A stretch of DNA of 35,208 bases from Phoronis australis (taxonomy: Eukaryota > Phoronida > Phoronidae), in contig NMRA01000393.1 of NCBI GenBank assembly GCA_002633005.1, forward strand, positions 197,210 to 232,417, read 5' to 3'. Below, piece after piece: positions 1 to 29,500 of the stretch. Made by a program: the position numbers and the translations under genes. The notes under the pieces were generated by a model. The model made no database searches. It was not told where the DNA came from and saw only the letters and a program-made list of their open reading frames with translations. Positions within the stretch are counted from its first letter, which is position 1. Each line of letters opens with the position of its first letter.

Positions 1-360
1 CAAAGAATGACAAATGAAGGGGGTAACAGGAAAGTCACGAGAACAAGTGTTACGTGGCGCGTCCCTGTTTGCTGCTCATTCAAAACAGGCTTCTTAAATA
101 CAATAAAAAGGGACTCCAATAAAGGTTGTTCGCGTACTTATTTTCAATTCTATTTTATTAATAGTTTCATAGAAAATAATCTGTTTTCGAATCAAAATAC
201 ATCGTTTTTGCGATGGTTCAGACCTAAATTGCTGCAATATACCATTAGTTTTCATTCTTATATTATGCTGCAGAAAATCTCAAGGTTATATTACTAGTCA
301 TATTCCGGTGTTTTCCGACATACTTGATTTCCCACCTCTCTACAGTCTCTGTTTTCCATA
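1..360. other. No recognised feature
   Basis: AT-rich sequence with short open frames only. I see no domain, splice pattern, RNA gene or repeat here. Confidence 0.4.
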
Positions 361-1032
361 ACCAAGCCTCAAATGGCTTTTTGTTCGCTAGTTCCCGCGT
401 GTCCGCTGAGGGGTAGAAGACACGCAAATATTATTCAGCAGCACACGTTTTATCACTACCACCTCGGCAGTCATTGGTTAGCTTTACAACAAAGAAAGAA
501 CATGGCGGGCTGTGAACGATTTTTAGCCTCAGGCTATCAACATATGAGTTTGCGAACCGAAGTTTTCTCTTTACTGCAAATATTTCTCTTCTGCAGTAAT
601 ATACAGTTTAATGTTTAATGTCTATCGTTTCTGTTTAATAACCGCGTGTACGAATTAATCAGTGTGTTATTCATGCTGTGTGAATACAGGGCAGCAACGT
701 AAACAAAAGTCAGTGACAGTAGAAAAATGGACACGGAAAAGGCGACCACAACTTTCCCATTCACATTTCTTGAACATATTCCCATTAAGCACCGATTTGT
801 CTGAACAACAGTCCACAAACTATATCTACATAAGTTTTCACTTCCTCCATCAGTCATGCCAGTTTGCTTACGTAAAGCGTTTCCTGTTAACAATTCAACC
901 AGCCGTACTGAGAACAAAAAATTCCCGGGGTAAAATTAAATGATACCTGCGTGTCCTCAACCCCCCTGCGGACACTCAGGGAACCAACGAGCAAACGGCT
1001 AAACCGATCAGCGCCATCTTGAGGCTTGGGTA
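361..1032. repeat. Inverted repeat, arms about 70-90 bp
   Basis: The stretch 361-431 is an imperfect reverse complement of about 943-1032. Shared pieces, read outside to inside on each strand, include CCAAGCCTCAA, ATGGC, GTTCCC, GTGTCCGC and GACACGCA. The roughly 510 bases between the arms hold no recognised gene. Each arm has an ATG context opening a very short frame (M-A-F-C-S-L-V-P on plus; a short frame ending VCSLVP on minus). These could be diverged copies of one first exon or just shared repeat sequence. I found no target duplication, so a mobile origin is unproven. Confidence 0.6.
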
Positions 1033-1299
1033 CGAGGCCCACGAAGATGACCACCAGGTAGCGCAGTATCTTTGATTGGCCAATGAAATCCAGAGTGTTT
1101 ATGTTCTCCGTAACCACATTTTTTCTGCGGAAGAATTTTCAGTTTATTAGTAGAGGAAATGGCCTGAGTTGCTGTTGCGGATAAAAGGATAATGCCTGTA
1201 AGTGTTAATTTGATTTTACTAGGAAAGTGGCGTTTAGGGGCCACAATACGTTATGGATTCCTAAGTACAAACTCTCCTCCGTGGGAAGTGGGAACACAA

Positions 1300-3097
1300 T
1301 TCGTCAATCACAGGCGTCCTCAGCTTCGTCCGCAATAGGCATTGACCATCGCCTCTGTTGGCCCGAACCAGAGGCGATGCAGAGGCTATAGGCGCTCTGT
1401 ACGCCGGAAGCTTTTCGACGAATTATGCCTCGCATCGACTAAACCATCAAAGTCACGTTGTTATAAATACCTTTTGCGCATAGAGGAACACCTGAGGTGG
1501 TTGTCGATGTGTTTCATTCCTTCCAACTCGAACAAATACTCCCATTATCAAACTTTTTCTTCGAGTAGTCCCTATTTCAGTTCCAAAAATCGTGAACTCA
1601 CCATTTTTATACTGCGCACGCTCCAATTTTTACCGCGCTCGCTAGGTGATGTGACTTCATGACCTCAATCTTTAAATAGGCCAAAGGTGAGCCATTGCGG
1701 TCTTGTCAGTCAAATGTTCGTTTCCAAAATGCCACCACTTATGTCTTTAATTGGCGTTACTTGAAACTGATTGTATTTCAATGAATTATTGTTTGTATTT
1801 GATAAAAATAAATGTTGTTGATATGACATTTACCATAGTCTTTGTGCACATATTTGACATTTTAATGTTTAACAACACGGCAAATGCACGGCTGGTTCTC
1901 GGCAGCATGTACGCGAAGGGCGGGAACTTCAGCTTTCAAAGTTCGCCGGTAGGTCCGCAACTTCTGACCTTCGGCCTGGTTAAAAAAATGAAAATGTTGA
2001 TTTCACGATTTTGGGAACTGAAATGGGGACTGCTCGAAGAAAAAGTTTCATAACGGGAGTATTTGTTCGAGTTGGAAGGAATTAAACACATCGACAACCT
2101 CCTAAGGTGTTTCTCTATGCGCAAAAGGTATTTATAACGATGTGACTTTGATGGTTTAGTCGGTGCGAGGCATAATTCGCCGAAAAGCTTCCGGCATCGC
2201 CTCTGGTTCGGGCCAACAGAGGCGATGGTCATTGCCTACGTCCGCAATACTATTTACACTCCCGACCAGAAATTTCACGGGTGCTTCACTTCAGCCGTCC
2301 ATATCAAACACAAAACTCAATGAATTTACGCAAAACAGGATTTCAACAAACCATTAGTAACTGTTCTTTCTTCTAATACCCTTCACGGTGTCCTGCTCCA
2401 GCGAGATCGCAACAAATTAGCGGTCAAAGCACAAAAATGTTCCCAAAAAGCCCACGCATCAAGCCTCCTTGGACGACTCGTGGTCAAGGACGGTAGGGAA
2501 TTATCCGATGAGTTACGGATGGACGGCAATGGCCGGTTCATCACGGAAGCTTACGAAATATCTAGTGTTAGCGATCTCGTGACACTCCGTGACAAATCGG
2601 TAATTGACCTATCGCCAGCATTTTGAGTGACGGCTTAACTGACCATTTAGAACACAGCGTGATTGACACACCTTCGTTTCCAAGCTGCCATTTTACCCGA
2701 CAAACAACGCGCTGCTGGGTAAAACTTATTGTTTGTTAGTCGACAGTACACAAGGGGTAGGAGCTTGCGAAAGGTCAATTGCCGTACCGTCCTTGACCTC
2801 AAACCGTTCAAGGAGGCTCGATACGTGGGCTTTTTGGGAACATTTTTGTGCTTTGACCGCGAATTTCTTGCGAACTCTGTGAAGCAAGATACCGGAAATG
2901 GTATTGGGAGAAAGAACAATTCCTCATGGTTTATTGAACCTCTGTTTTGTGTAAATTTATTGAGTTTTGTGTTTGTTACGGACGGCTGAAGTGAATTATC
3001 CGTGGAATTTCTAGTCTGGAGTGTCATACCTTGTAGTATTATATATAGTCAGTGTTTTGGGAACGATCAGAAGCTGAGGACACCTGTGTTCGTCAAT
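1300..3097. mobile_element. Foldback DNA transposon (outer) with 9-bp target duplication
   Basis: The element runs 1309-3088. It begins CACAGGCGTCCTCAGCTTC and ends with the near-exact reverse complement (CACAGGTGTCCTCAGCTTC read inward on minus). The flanking 9-mer TTCGTCAAT occurs at 1300-1308 and 3089-3097. The arms are long: after removing the nested insertion, 1309-1335 plus 2248 to about 2515 pairs with about 2768-3088. Without the insertion the element is about 870 bp. There is no long open reading frame, so it is non-autonomous. Long arms plus 9-bp duplications are typical of Mutator-like (MULE) elements; the superfamily call is inference. The open frames inside are arm sequence, not genes. 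Confidence 0.85.
1327..2247. mobile_element. Foldback DNA transposon nested in the outer element
   Basis: The element is 1336-2238 (903 bp), flanked by the 9-mer CGTCCGCAA at 1327-1335 and 2239-2247. Ends are TAGGCATTGACCATCGCC and, on the other strand, TAGGCAATGACCATCGCC. The arms run to about 1608 on the left and down to about 1990 on the right. The left arm carries a roughly 24-bp insertion near 1380. The tip of each arm is itself a small hairpin (TCGCCTCTG and CAGAGGCGA). Both arms give similar open frames on opposite strands (1342-1662 plus, 1936-2232 minus), which is repeat sequence and not evidence of a protein. It sits in the left arm of the outer foldback, so it inserted later. MULE type is inferred from the 9-bp duplication and long arms. 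Confidence 0.87.
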
Positions 3098-3169
3098 CAC
3101 TTAATGTCGCTGTTGGGAAACATAAGACTGCGAGCCTTTCACTTGACATTTGCTGATGATGACGAATGC

Positions 3170-3589
3170 AGTGCTGTTGCAGCCCAAACTGATATCTGCA
3201 CCAAACTGGTTTGCCACACTGCAATTTGGCACGGGATGGTGAGCCAAACTGATGGCTGCACAAAACTAAAGCTACCGTAAGTTTCCAAATTACTTTCAAT
3301 GGTTTATGATTTTTTAAGGGCTTTCAACTGGAATTGACGGCAATGAGTGCATCGTTGTGTGTAATGGTTTCACAGGACACTTCCATGTGACTTGTATACA
3401 CAAGCACCCATTATTTTCAATTTTGGCTTCTGAAAAGCATAAAAAAATCCATAAACCACCTGCAATAATTTGGGAACTTACTGTACCTTTAGATTGGCGC
3501 ACAGGCATCGATTTGGCTCATCGACCCACCCGAACTGAAGTGCGCCAAATCAGGTTGTTGCAGGCATCAGTATTGGCTGCAACAGCACT
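3170..3589. mobile_element. Palindromic foldback element (about 420 bp)
   Basis: The whole interval folds on itself around about 3380. The left end AGTGCTGTTGCAGCC (from 3170) is repeated inverted at the right end (to 3589). Interior blocks also pair: GAGCCAAA, the (C)CAAATTA blocks and TGGTTTATG near 3300 against CATAAACCA near 3450. Divergence between arms is moderate, so it is old. No clear target duplication was found. It lies only about 72 bp from the outer foldback at 1309-3088. It contains no gene. Confidence 0.75.
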
Positions 3590-5452
3590 ACCCTGATCGG
3601 CTATAGTGGTCCTTAGTTTTGAGAACTAGGCTATCATTGAAATAACAGATCCATTATTTAGCACGGAACTGGTTCTCTAAATGATGGACCACAACCCGAC
3701 CAGTGCGTCCAGGTCTCTCAATACATGTAGATGATAAACAACACCAGGACCTTTGCTCACCTGAGGGTATAGATGCCTGTGCCTTTTGAGAGGGGAATTT
3801 TCTGGGTGAGGGGATAATCTCTTGACCTGGTTGTCATCAAATCCACCCACTGTAACTAAATCTAACACTTTGTCCTCGTTTCAAATCACAGTCTAGGTAG
3901 GGGTCCAGTGCAGTTGGAGTGCCTTGAATGCAAATGGGCTCTGCACATATCTCAGGTCTGTGACAAAATGATCCGAATTTTCTAACATGGCGAAGCGCCA
4001 GGGCTCGCTAATGAAGTAAGAAACAGTAAGCTTTCTACTTCATTCATTTTACCGTATCCGAGTTTACTAAAGGTATTGTGAATTATACTACAGGGCGTGG
4101 CATTCAACTGTTTAATCAACCGTAGTCCTGCGCCAAAATGACCATGTTGAATGTTAACCAGTCTCAGATTCGTCTGCATGGACAGGATTATACATCGTCT
4201 GCTATGCCGGCCAACGCCAATCCACTATAACTGATTTATGTTTAGCAAGACGATATCAACGGAAGTTTCGTTATACGAACAAAATTGTTACGTCTAAAAA
4301 GTTCGTCATGTCGTGGATAATTGAATATTAACACTGTTTTTTTTTGTACTCAAGTGCTTCTACAACTGTCTCAACAGAGATCACACTATGCCAGACACTT
4401 CATTGCCAATTTGTCTTGCGAAGTATCCTTTACCCAGGTACATGATGCTCGGGTGAAGGTCTTGTCTATGATCGGTAAACTTGTATAATGCTCCAAACTG
4501 CACCCAATTACATCTAGTTTTTCAAATTTTGCTTGGGGAAGGTCTCCCAACCACCCCCCTCTCCCCGATGGGAGGATCTCACTTCATCCCATGCTCGCTT
4601 GTGGCACCAGGTTCTGCATCCACGTCGAGCATTCACCACCACGCTTCTTTTGAAACCCAGGTAATAGGGCATCCCACTTTTCATATTCGCATGCGGCAAC
4701 GCGCTTTGCACCCCGTTTTGGCCATTCACCACCACGCTCCTTTCAAAACTTAGGGGAAACCCTAAGGTGAATGTCTAACATGTTGGATTTTAAGGATAAA
4801 TTCCAGTATGATGAGCTAAGTACTCAGCTGTCTGAGGACATGATGAACTAAGTGCTTAGCATATTGATAACTAATTTCATCTCAATCAAAATACCTCAAA
4901 ATTTTTTGGTTGTTGAAAATTTCTGAGGTATTTTCATTGAATTTTGTTTGGAAGTGAAGATAAAATTAGTTTTCAGTCAGCACATTGCTGATGAAAATTA
5001 TTTGGTAAATGCACAGCTGATTACTTTGGGTATGAAGTTAAAATTAATTATTGCATGACCTGAGAAAATAAATCCCCCACTTGCTCAAGCGTGTGTACAA
5101 CAATTGCCCTACAAACATAGTTATCTGTTTGCCTGTCAGTGAGCGTTTTGCCTTGCTGCGTGCGGGTAACAATGACGAGTTCAGTTTCATTTGACACTTA
5201 AGGCATGGATCATTGGTCTGCCCAGAAATGTCAAGTGTAGCGTCACACGATGTCATATAGTACTGGAGGGGAAGGCTTACTGCACCTTTAAAAATGTCAC
5301 TTTGTAAAAATTAAAACATTTATTTTTGTATCATTATTTCTGTCTCAGGTTAATCCAAAAACACAGAATTACCTCAGCAGTGATATTTGTGAAAATTAAC
5401 CGATCTTTAGACCTCATATCATTGAACATGAGATATTTGCGTGTATTTGCAG
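3590..5452. other. Region upstream of the first visible KIF3A exon
   Basis: No coding exon could be fixed here. It should hold, or lead to, the KIF3A promoter and first coding exon, which needs to supply only a start codon and a few residues ending in phase 0. The interval has moderate-complexity sequence, a diverged direct repeat containing CATTCACCACCACGC (about 4629 and 4724), and a small hairpin at 4882-4940. No TATA box or CpG-rich core stands out. Confidence 0.4.
4882..4940. repeat. Hairpin, about 24-bp stem
   Basis: The stem 4882-4906 pairs with 4916-4940 with few mismatches; its core is AAAATACCTCA against TGAGGTATTTT. Weaker complementarity continues outward (ACTAATTT near 4870 against AAATTAGT near 4967), which suggests the core of a small old MITE. 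Confidence 0.6.
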
Positions 5453-23117
<17,665 letters not shown>

Positions 23118-24652
23118 AGTGACGTTTGGTGACTGCGCAACACAATTTACAGTGAATAGAACAGTGACGTCTAGTCTGTTTGAAGAGTTAACCTAATCTC
23201 TAGGCATTCATGTCATGAAGGTGTGAAGCTCAAATCTAAACTGCACTCTTTTTACCTTGTCCATGATGACACCTTTGTATCATCAGGTTTTGTTTGTTCT
23301 GCAAGCAACACTATTATTGCAAGGTTTGCAGGCTCTTTTAAAATAACAAAATGTTCACCGTTCTGTCTTGAATGCATTTTGTGGCACATGCATGATGTGT
23401 TTTAGGTCTCAAGTTCTAAAAGCTCTGTGTACTAAATTAAAGGCATCAAAATCTTGTGAAAACTGGCAACTTGTACAAGGCATCAAAATCTTGTGCATTC
23501 AAAGGTAACTCACTTCTCTATTAATGCCAACAGTATGCCATCATGAGTAAGTGTTCACATGATACTTAGTGCTTCATATAATTGTTGTTGTGTTCTCCAT
23601 GTAACTAGCCAAGTTACTTTCTAGTTGTCACAGCTGTCTAATGTGTAATTCATATTGAATTTTTAGCTTTTATTTGTACTGAAATATTAGTGCCAAATTC
23701 AATAAGTGATAACATTTAAATGCGAACTCAATCACAAATGAAAATGTTTTAGATGTTGGTGAATCTCATAAAAACTCATTTTGCTAAAAATAACCAGATA
23801 TGGTCACCTGTTTAAATTGTATATTTCACATTGACTGAACAGTGTTAAAACAACGTTAATAGTAAAAAACATAACTGTATTTTATGTATACTTATTGCAC
23901 TTTGTTAGAAAGGTAAACAAATATTTAAAACTTGATATGTCGCTTTGTTTGTAAATCTAAAACCAATTAAGTGTATAAGATAAATTATTTCAAAATGATC
24001 CTAATCTGTGTTCTATTGATTGCTCTTTCAGAGATCTACACACTCGCAACTTCAAACTATTGTAAAACAAATTATGTCAAAATGCAGCCTATGAACTTGA
24101 CATTTGCCTTGTATCAGAAACTGAATTATTTCTTGACACGCGAAGTTGAAACATAACACTTACAAGGCAAACTTACATGTGTATTGTCCCAATTCAGTTG
24201 CGCCAATTGCATGCTGGTTGTGCACAGGCAATAGGACTACTACTAAACTTACATTCACTAACCTGGTTTGCAACGTAGAACTAACATCCATGCTTCAAGT
24301 AAAATGCCAGACAGTCACTGGAATGCAGTTCAACTAAAAACATTATTTAAAGGAAACCTGATGACACTCCAAATTCCAGACAGTTCATTTTCTAATTCAT
24401 GCAGTTTTAAGTATGACAGTTGATAAGTACAGTCTGTTATTTTTGTTTTTCGTGGAGGTATTAACACCCCTTCTGAGTGGACAACTAGTATTATTGCATT
24501 CAAACTAAACACAAATTTCAGACCAAGCACCACGGACTATCTGAGTATCTACACTTACAACAACCAGTCCCAACACAGAACCATTTACACACCTCGCCTC
24601 ACACAAATCGCCTACTAGATAGCAACCATTCAGTTTCCCAGACCCCAATCTT
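23118..24652. other. Convergent intergenic interval and 3' UTRs
   Basis: KIF3A (plus) and TRMT9B (minus) end tail to tail here. A candidate KIF3A poly(A) signal ATTAAA lies at 23436-23441. The 17-mer GGCATCAAAATCTTGTG occurs twice, about 39 bp apart (23441 and 23480). I saw no convincing minus-strand poly(A) signal close to the TRMT9B stop; a minus-strand AATAAA near 23670 is about 1 kb away. Confidence 0.6.
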
Positions 24653-26556
24653 TCACCATTTCTGTACAATAACGCTCCAGTTGGCATGATCATACTGAGA
24701 CTCAACCACCTCCAAACAGGGAACGTATTTCTCAATCAAACTCACCAACTCACCCTCTCGGAACACATGATAATAACGCCTGCAGTCTTTGTCATTTGGC
24801 TGACAACTGTAATCGCGTTGCTTGCCAGGCAAATTCGACCCCGAGGAAGCGTCTGCTGTCACGTGCACATGGCATGCTGCACTCGTCAACTGTGACTTTG
24901 AGGCTTGTTGAGCACTTACAGCATTGCAGGCTAGGAGAATAGACTCCTCTGCCTTAAGTAGTTCTTGAGTAGTCGAGTAGTCATGAATGAATACATCACC
25001 CTCATCCTCATCATCACTATATGCTATTCTACCTGTATCCTGTCTCAATCGTCTTCTACCACGTGACTTTCGTCTCAGTGATGGTTTAGACATATTTTTA
25101 GCGTGTGTGCTTGATTCTACTCTCGACGTACAAGAGGTAGCTATGTAGCTGGACTCTGAGTGTCTCGTCTTGACACCATTTTCATGAACACTAGTATTAA
25201 AGCCTGTCACATGAAGATCTTCAATATGTGCACAATTCATTTGTTTTTTGCAATCTGACAATTCTTGTTTCTCCAAGTTTCTGTATCTGTCATCCTGGAG
25301 TGACCGTGACTGTCTTATGTCGTGTTTATTCAGATGATTAGCACAATGACTATTTGGATGTTTATTGTAGTCAGGATTTATGGACCTGCTATCACTCTGA
25401 GAAAGAGGCTGGTGGGAGATTACAATGTCAGAAGTATTACCTTGACTACTCTGAGGAAACTCTCTCACAGCAAACAGCTCACTACCCCTATCTGGTTTTA
25501 CACAGGATCCCATGAACAAGTTGGTCTCATTCGTTACAATGAACTTGATCAGTTCCTTATAGGCCACATCCTTGTCCATGTTATCAGAGGCAGTTGAAGG
25601 CTGTTCAACTTTAATGTTGTCTCTAACAACTGTGTTGGACTTTTGGTGGACCTTCTCCTTGTTGGAATGTTTAAGGTTAAACAACTTCCTGAAGGTGGAT
25701 GCAATTTTATCAGAGAAACTAGTCTCTTTTGACCCAGTCTCCACCCCTTTGCCATTACGCATTTGTGATTTCCTAACTGCTTCATCACAATCTATATTGT
25801 GAGAAGATTTCAGTGACAGGCTGAGGTCGTGACCTTTGTGGTGGAGATAGCAACAGAAATGAACACTGCTGTCACTACGATGTAAAGACGAAGGGGTTCC
25901 CTCAGATTTCTGATAGACAGTTGGAGAAACCTGTACTCCAAAATGTCTTGGGGATGGTGGGACAGTTGGTGATTCTCCAAGGCTACAGTGAAAGTGGTGA
26001 CTATCCATCCACATAGCACAGGCCTCGTGATCTCTACTGGCATCCTTTACAAACTTGTGGTTTGATTTGTCTCCTTGTTTTACACAACTTGACTTATTGC
26101 ACATATTAATATTCTTGCTCGTTCTTGATACAGTGGGCTGTGTCCAAAGTGCTTCGCCTGTTGTGTCTTCACCAGTTTCTCTCATCCTCTGCTGGCAGGG
26201 AAGACAACTTGTAGAGTAGATATCATAGTTAGTAGCCTTAAAACCATGCATGTATTTAACATCCTGTTCTAAATCATTCGCCCATTCATCCATGTCACTT
26301 GTTGATGAGTGCCTGGAACAGCCTTCACTGTCCAGCTGATTTAAACAATCCTCCGTCACTAGAGAGCGCAGTTTTTGTGACGTTAAACTGCTGCTACTTC
26401 TGCTCTGCTGAGGGGCGTCACAAACGCCGGTGGGTTTATGGGCCGATAATGCAGGGAAATGAATGGGCGGATGGTCAGAATCTAAACTTGATATGTCTTC
26501 TTCACTGAATGAGCTGGTACTGGAGCACCGGTCTTTAGAGAGACTTCTTACACGAT
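24653..26556 (-). CDS. TRMT9B: TRMT9B last exon (disordered insert and C-terminus)
   Basis: A single 1904-nt exon: 633 codons after the split Asp, then TGA at 24655-24653. It starts Arg-Val-Arg-Ser-Leu-Ser-Lys after the acceptor TTTCTTCAG. Features include Ser-rich blocks, a cluster RRKSRGRRRLRQ followed by acidic SDDEDEGD, and the family C-terminal block RYYHVFREGEL. It has many potential phosphosites of RxxS type. The reading frame extends upstream of the first GTG/ATG at about 26359, consistent with splicing rather than an internal start. Confidence 0.93.
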
Positions 26557-29500
26557 CTGAAGAAACAGAGAGATAGTTATGGAGTAGGGACCTTTAGACA
26601 GACTTGTGACATCTGAAGAAACAGAGATATAGTTATAGGGAGTAGGGACCTTTAGACAGACTTGTGACATCTAAAGAAACAGAGATAGTTATAGGGAGTA
26701 GCGACCTTTAGACAGACTTGTGACATGTGAAGAAACAGACTCAGATAGTTATAGGGAGTAGAGACCTTTAGACAGACTTGTGACATGTGAAGAAACAGAG
26801 ATATAGTTATAGGGAGTAGGGACCTTTAGACAGACTTGTGACATCTGAAGAAACAGAGAGATAGTTGTAGGGAGTAGGGACCTTTAGACAGACTTGTGAC
26901 ATCTGAAGAAACAGAGATATAGTTATAGGGAGTAGGGACCTTTAGACAGACTTGTGACATCTGAAGAAACAAAGAGATAGCTATTATACAACAACTTATC
27001 ATAAACATTGTTCGCTGCCTGATCTTTAACAACATCCATAACTACGCAACTATTTAGTGTAAGTGTAGATCTAATTGGTCAAGACAAGTCCTGGAAAAAT
27101 TACCAACAGCCTGTGAGTGACAACTTCAATGACAAGCTCATATACACATTGCCAGATACCAAGTCTATATTGTCCTTCTTCAAAGAGCAATATGACCAGA
27201 TAAAATGCAAGTAGACACTGGAAATCAACTTGCCACATACCTCGTTAGGGGTAACCTGGTGGCCACAGTTGTATTGTCATATTACCAAAGTTAGAAGTAG
27301 CCTGGTGGCCACAGTTGTAGTCATATTACCTAGTTAGAAGTAGCCTGGTGGCCACAGTTGTAGTCATATTACCTAGTTAGAAGTAGCCTGGTGGCCACAG
27401 TTGTAGTCATATTACCTAGTTAGAAGTAGCCTGGTGGCCACAGTTGTAGTCATATTACCTCGTTAGAAGTAGCCTGGTGGCCACCTTTATATTGCTATAC
27501 TATTGACTCATTGACTCACAGTTCATCTATTATTGAATCAGATGTAGAGACGTTCCCTAATCTGCAGCAAGCAAATAAATCTGGGAAACCTTGGCCATGT
27601 AAAGCACCTTGGCCATGTAAAGACCTTGGCCATGTAAAGACCTTGGCCATGTAAAGCACCTTGGCCATGTAAAGCACCTTGGCCATGTAAAGCACCTTGG
27701 CCATGTAAAGCACCTTGGCCATGTAAAGACCTTGGCCATGTAAAGACCTTGGCCATGTAAAGCACCTTGGCCATGTAAAGAACTAGGCCATGTAAAGCTT
27801 TTTAGAAGACAAAAGCACAAGCCTTTAGAAAAGAAACATTCAACAATTAAGAAATCAGAGATAAAGCTATTGTTTTTGCTGAAATGTTTTTCCTTAGTAC
27901 TAATAAAAGTAAAACAACAAGAAATATAATAATAATATTGCAAATTTCATATTTCTCCATTTTTGGTAGGCAACATCAATCAATACACAAAATACCTTGC
28001 TACACCTGTCATCATATACATATAGCTCAGTCTGGATAAATTCAGTGACTTTTTTCAGAGTTAAACATTGCTTAGAAATTAAGTAATAAGAGTTAGTCAT
28101 CAGTTTTATAAGTTATCGTTTTCATCATTGTATCCGACCACCTCATTGTATCTTGCCACATCATTCTATCTGACCACATCATTATACCTGACCACATAAT
28201 TCTACCTGACCACATCATTGTATATTACCACATTAATGTATATGACCACAGCACAAAATGTTTGGGTCTGGTGCATTTTAGGTTAAGATTAAAAAAAATG
28301 ATTAATTCTCCTTAAACTATTATTTTCTAAATAAATAAATCTGCATATTCAATGAAAAATTTCCCACAAGAAATCAAAGACGGAAACTTATTGAGCCATG
28401 CATAGCAGTACCAGTGCAGGGTATGTAATGCGATTATTGAGTCATGCATAGCAGTACCAGTGCAGGGTATGTAATGCGATTATTGAGCCATGCACAGCAG
28501 TACCAGTACAGGGTATGTAATATGATTATTGAGCCATGCATAGCAGTACCAGTGCAGGGTATGTAATATGATTATTGAGCCATGCAACTAAGCAGTACCA
28601 GTGCAGGGTATGTAATGTGATTAAAACTAGAATGAGTTATCACTTTTGGTACAATCCTCAAACGATCATGCTTAACGCAATATGAACCATGTAGTGATGT
28701 CAAAAATAACTTTCTTCAAATGTGTGTTTACTCCGCTTCTACAACACCATTAACACCTTCTTATGTTTTGTTTTGATTGAAGTAAAATATGAAAATATTA
28801 TCAAAATGCTATGACAGCAATACTGCTTTATTGGCTGACAAATAACGCAGTGTGACAAGCAACGTCTTGAGTCAGGCCTGAGGAATAAAGACCTGATGGT
28901 TATTCTCAGTCTGGTCTGACGTACCGTAAACCTTCAGGTAAACGCCCATGTTCACTGAACCGCCCATCCCCAACTTTAGGTGGATTTTCGATTTAACCGC
29001 CCACTGCTCGGTTAACCGCTCCTCTGCGATTTTTGAAGATTTCCAGTTCACACCCACATCTCAGTTAAGCGCCCATCCCCGACCCTTGAAGATTGGTGAT
29101 TATGCGCCCAATGCTTAGGAAATGCGCGATTACCCATTTTAAGACAAAAATCGATGATAACAAAGAATACAACGACAGCGTTGGAGACGTTGGTTTGGAG
29201 CTTTGGCAATGTGAATTATAATACAAGTAACAAATTATTGTCAAGGGTCATGGATTTGCTTCAAAATGTAATATCTTGAACGCTTTGTCACTTTATTTTC
29301 TTCCCATGTTCGCAAAACTAAGAATCCCGCTGGCTTCAATACCTACGATTTCAGCGATGCCGTCTGCCGCGCTAAGTTTCCGTCAGCAGTGCTCTAGATA
29401 AAACATATATTCGCAAAAATAAAGCCAGAGAAACGTGACAGTGGTCTTGCCAACACTCATAATTCGCTTTAGGTGGGAAGCTCGGATTTTGAAGAATTCC

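Noticed and set aside
1342-2232. Two similar proteins of about 100 residues on opposite strands (1342-1662 plus, 1936-2232 minus)
   Set aside because: They are the two arms of a foldback element read in both directions; there is no independent sign of coding.
3986-4016. ATG at 3986 with good context (AACATGGCG) opening a short frame that ends at a GTAAGA donor, as KIF3A exon 1
   Set aside because: It ends in phase 2, whereas the first visible KIF3A exon starts in phase 0. It would need an extra exon I cannot see.
27516-27943. Open frames with repeated Met-Ala-Lys-Val or His-Gly-Gln-Gly on minus
   Set aside because: They are translations of the 17/18-bp minisatellite.
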